Origin: Catenuloplanes niger | GTDB lineage: Bacteria > Actinomycetota > Actinomycetes > Mycobacteriales > Micromonosporaceae | Assembly (NCBI RefSeq): GCF_031458255.1 | Contig: NZ_JAVDYC010000001.1 | Coordinates: forward strand, 4,473,001-4,537,000 | Reading direction: 5' to 3' | Length of the DNA stretch: 64,000 nt | Part shown: positions 62,100-64,000 of the stretch, in pieces | Layout of the letters: each line of letters starts with the position of its first letter | How positions within the stretch are numbered: position 1 is the first letter of the stretch | Position numbers and translations under genes: made by a program | The notes under the pieces: generated by a model | Seen by the model: only the letters and a program-made list of their open reading frames with translations | What the model was told of the DNA's origin: nothing | Database searches by the model: none

Positions 62100-63290
62100 C
62101 CAGCCCGCCGCCGCCAGGAACGTGGTGGTCAGCCGGCTCGGGTCGATGCCGGTCGCCCGGATCGAGTCCAGGTCGCCGCTCTCGTAGGCGCGCACGGCCT
62201 GGAGCACCCGGCCCAGGCCGCCGGTGTGGTCCGCCAGCGCCGCCGACACCTCGGTGGAGAGCGGCAGCTGCCCCGCCAGTTCATCCGACGGTACGTCGAT
62301 GAGGTCCGCCACCCGGTCCAGCAACCCCACCGTGAACGCCGCGTCCATCGGCTCGTCCAGCTCCGCGGCCACCAGCTGGCACATGCGGGCCCGGGAGAGC
62401 GCGGCGTCCACCGGCCCCTCGGTCGAGTCGAAGACGTCGCTGAGCGCCATCAGGGCCACCCACTGGCGCACCTGGGCGATCCCGAGCATCACCACCGCCT
62501 CGTGCACCGAGGAGACCCGGTTCGTGACGCCGGCCGCCACCGAGTTGCTGGCCCGCAGCAGCCGGAACGACAGCGCCGGGTCCTGGGTGACCAGCGACAC
62601 GATCTCGTTGATCTCCACGTCCTGCTTGAGCAGCGCGGCCATCAGTTGGATCCGGCTGAACTTCGACGGCGACAGCGCCTGCGCGGACAGCACCTGCGGC
62701 CGGCCCAGCAGATAACCCTGGAGCAGCTCGCAGCCCAGCTCCTCGGCGAGCGCGAGGTGCTCCTCGGTCTCCACCTTCTCGGCCAGCAGCGTGACGTCCG
62801 GGTACGCCCGGCAGGCCGCCGCGATCCGGCGGCACTCGTCCGGCTCGGTGTTCAGGATGTCGATCTTGACGTAGTCGGCCAGCCCCATCAGGCGCTCATG
62901 CCCGGTGTCCAACAGGAAGTCGTCGAGCGCGATCGCGTACCCCTGCTCGGACCGCCGCTGCACGCCCGCGATCAGCTCCTCGTCGACCACGATCGTCTCC
63001 AGCACCTCCAGGACCGCCTGTCCGGGCCCGAACGGCAGCGGCAGCTCGTCCGTGAGGAACTCCCGGGTCATGTTGATGAAGCACAGCCGGTCCCCGGCGA
63101 TCTCCGTCAGCCCGAACTCGGTGAACGCGTTCACGATGACCTGGCTGGTCGCGAAGCTCCCGGAGACACCCGTCCCGCCCCGGAACAGAAGTTCGTAGCC
63201 CACCAGACGCCGCTCCACCGACCAGATCGGCTGGCGCCCGACGTGCACGGACTGGGCGATATCGCCGTCCGCGCCGGGCTGATCACTCAT
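62049..63290 (-). CDS. EAL-HDOD signalling protein
   Basis: The 413-residue protein joins a degenerate EAL domain (1-200, GRQPIWSVERRLVGYELLFRGG; the Glu-Ala-Leu is altered to ELL and later EAL motifs are incomplete) and an HDOD domain (about 205-395, SRIQLMAALLKQDVEINEIV, FRLLRASNSVAAG, MLGIAQVRQWVALMALSD). This matches CdgJ/YuxH-type proteins that act by protein contacts rather than cyclic di-GMP hydrolysis. ATG 63290 is chosen; 63299 is an alternative. Its 3-prime end overlaps the MerR gene end by 51 bases on the opposite strand. Confidence 0.9.
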   Translation of the reverse strand: MSDQPGADGDIAQSVHVGRQPIWSVERRLVGYELLFRGGTGVSGSFATSQVIVNAFTEFGLTEIAGDRLCFINMTREFLTDELPLPFGPGQAVLEVLETIVVDEELIAGVQRRSEQGYAIALDDFLLDTGHERLMGLADYVKIDILNTEPDECRRIAAACRAYPDVTLLAEKVETEEHLALAEELGCELLQGYLLGRPQVLSAQALSPSKFSRIQLMAALLKQDVEINEIVSLVTQDPALSFRLLRASNSVAAGVTNRVSSVHEAVVMLGIAQVRQWVALMALSDVFDSTEGPVDAALSRARMCQLVAAELDEPMDAAFTVGLLDRVADLIDVPSDELAGQLPLSTEVSAALADHTGGLGRVLQAVRAYESGDLDSIRATGIDPSRLTTTFLAAAGWSTNAINALYAGSAPRE

Positions 63291-63480
63291 GGTGAGCATT
63301 CTGCCCGTTTCTCGATACTTTTTTCGGGCTATTACGGGCGCGGGCGCCGCGCGGGGATACTGATTTGGAGGCGGTGCGGGGGATGACATATGCTTCTCAT
63401 GCCTCCGGCGGGGCCGGTGAGAGCAAGACACCGCAGTCGACGCAAACGTTCTGCAGAGCGTGTGCGAAGATAGCGGAGCC

Positions 63481-63553
63481 GCCCTCATCGTCTAGTGGCC
63501 CAGGACGCCGCCCTTTCAAGGCGGTAGCACGGGTTCGAATCCCGTTGGGGGCA
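63481..63553 (+). tRNA. tRNA-Glu (UUC)
   Basis: A 73-base cloverleaf with a seven-base-pair acceptor stem (two G-U pairs), anticodon loop CTTTCAA giving UUC, and the T-loop GGTTCGAATC. The 3-prime CCA is not encoded. It is the first of three tRNA genes. Confidence 0.95.
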
Positions 63554-63620
63554 CAGCACCGGCCGAGCCGGGGCACTGTAAGGTAAGACCAGCAAGGCAA
63601 GCAAGGCGCAAGACAAGCAA

Positions 63621-63694
63621 GGTCCTGTGGAGCAGTCGGAGTGCTCGCCGCCCTGTCAAGGCGGAGGTCGCGGGTTCAAGTCCCGTCAGGACCG
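63621..63694 (+). tRNA. tRNA-Asp (GUC)
   Basis: A 74-base cloverleaf with acceptor GGTCCTG/CAGGACC, anticodon loop CTGTCAA giving GUC, and T-loop GGTTCAAGTC. CCA is not encoded. It is 67 bp after tRNA-Glu. Confidence 0.95.
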
Positions 63695-63737
63695 CCACGC
63701 AGCAATCGCCGTGCGAAAGCGCGGCGTTCTGCGTTAC

Positions 63738-63811
63738 GGCCAGGTAGCTCAGTTGGTACGAGCGTCCGACTGAAAATCGGAAGGTCGGCGGTTCGACCCC
63801 GCCCCTGGCCA
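63738..63811 (+). tRNA. tRNA-Phe (GAA)
   Basis: A 74-base cloverleaf with acceptor GGCCAGG/CCTGGCC, anticodon loop CTGAAAA giving GAA, and T-loop GGTTCGACCC. CCA is not encoded. It is 43 bp after tRNA-Asp and before the terminator. Confidence 0.95.
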
Positions 63812-63834
63812 CATAGCCTTTCGCCGGGCTATCG

Positions 63835-63876
63835 AAGCGCTGATCTGCGGAAACGCGGTCGGCGCTTTTTACTTTT
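63835..63876 (+). terminator. Intrinsic terminator of the tRNA cluster
   Basis: A stem from AAGCGC...CTGCG to CGCGG...GCGCTT with a GAAA loop is followed by TTTTTACTTTT. It lies 24 bp after tRNA-Phe. The final 124 bases of the window show nothing recognisable. Confidence 0.85.
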
Positions 63877-64000
63877 CCGGCCGGTTGAGGCCGCCCGCAT
63901 CCTGACCGCTGTTGCCCGGTGATCGTGGCCGTTCACCGGTGCTGGGTACACGCGACGATCTTGCTGTCTGGACCGTGAGTCCTGCCGGACCGGTGCGGTC

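Overview
The window is very GC-rich actinobacterial chromosome with strong GC3 bias, frequent GTG/TTG starts and the actinomycete gene order purF-purM-DUF3073-valine dehydrogenase-bldC. From the MinD/EspI-like ATPase, the carotenoid genes and the general style I infer a Micromonosporaceae-type filamentous actinomycete; this is inference, not a species call.

Layout. 1-3306: a secreted protein cut by the window edge (minus), a cluster of DnaA-box-like 9-mers, then an ECF sigma factor with an LCP-domain membrane protein. 3495-7628: class II fructose-bisphosphate aldolase, small hypotheticals and a HEAT-repeat protein. 7633-12924 (minus): FAD oxidoreductase, polysaccharide pyruvyl transferase, purD and purA. 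13053-16250: a protein with a lipid-kinase-like C-terminus followed by a proline-rich EspI/MinD-like ATPase. 16337-25865: fatty-acid genes (TetR regulator with a palindromic operator, SCP2 protein, acyl-CoA dehydrogenase; then a MaoC hydratase/FabG4-like reductase pair divergent from a FadA2-like thiolase), with a GGDEF protein, a LOG-family protein and DUF3151 between. 26017-39270: the purine core purB, purS-purQ-purL, purF, purM, interrupted by a heptanucleotide satellite, comB and a Gly/Tyr-rich membrane protein.

39598-40980 is a compact RiPP operon: a radical SAM/SPASM maturase overlapping an AmcA-like precursor whose tail carries four aromatic-X-X motifs, closed by a perfect hairpin. It sits between purM and the conserved DUF3073-vdh-hypothetical-bldC block (41125-44178).

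44360-55186: methyltransferase, PrsW-like protease, two proteins made of 13-residue Asp-rich repeats, a substrate-binding lipoprotein whose two halves appear circularly permuted, a thioesterase, DUF2786, two exported proteins, small hypotheticals and a partner-switching module (ATP-binding kinase, PP2C phosphatase, STAS antagonist). 55453-62099: a photolyase/carotenoid cluster, phrB-crtB divergent from crtE-crtI-idi-merR, with an array of about 15-bp direct repeats in the divergent promoter. The window closes with an EAL-HDOD protein and a tRNA cluster (Glu, Asp, Phe) with its terminator.

The observations most worth following are the RiPP pair, the permuted binding protein, the heptamer satellite, the crt repeat array next to a MerR/B12-type regulator, the PurL tail extension and the DnaA-box cluster.
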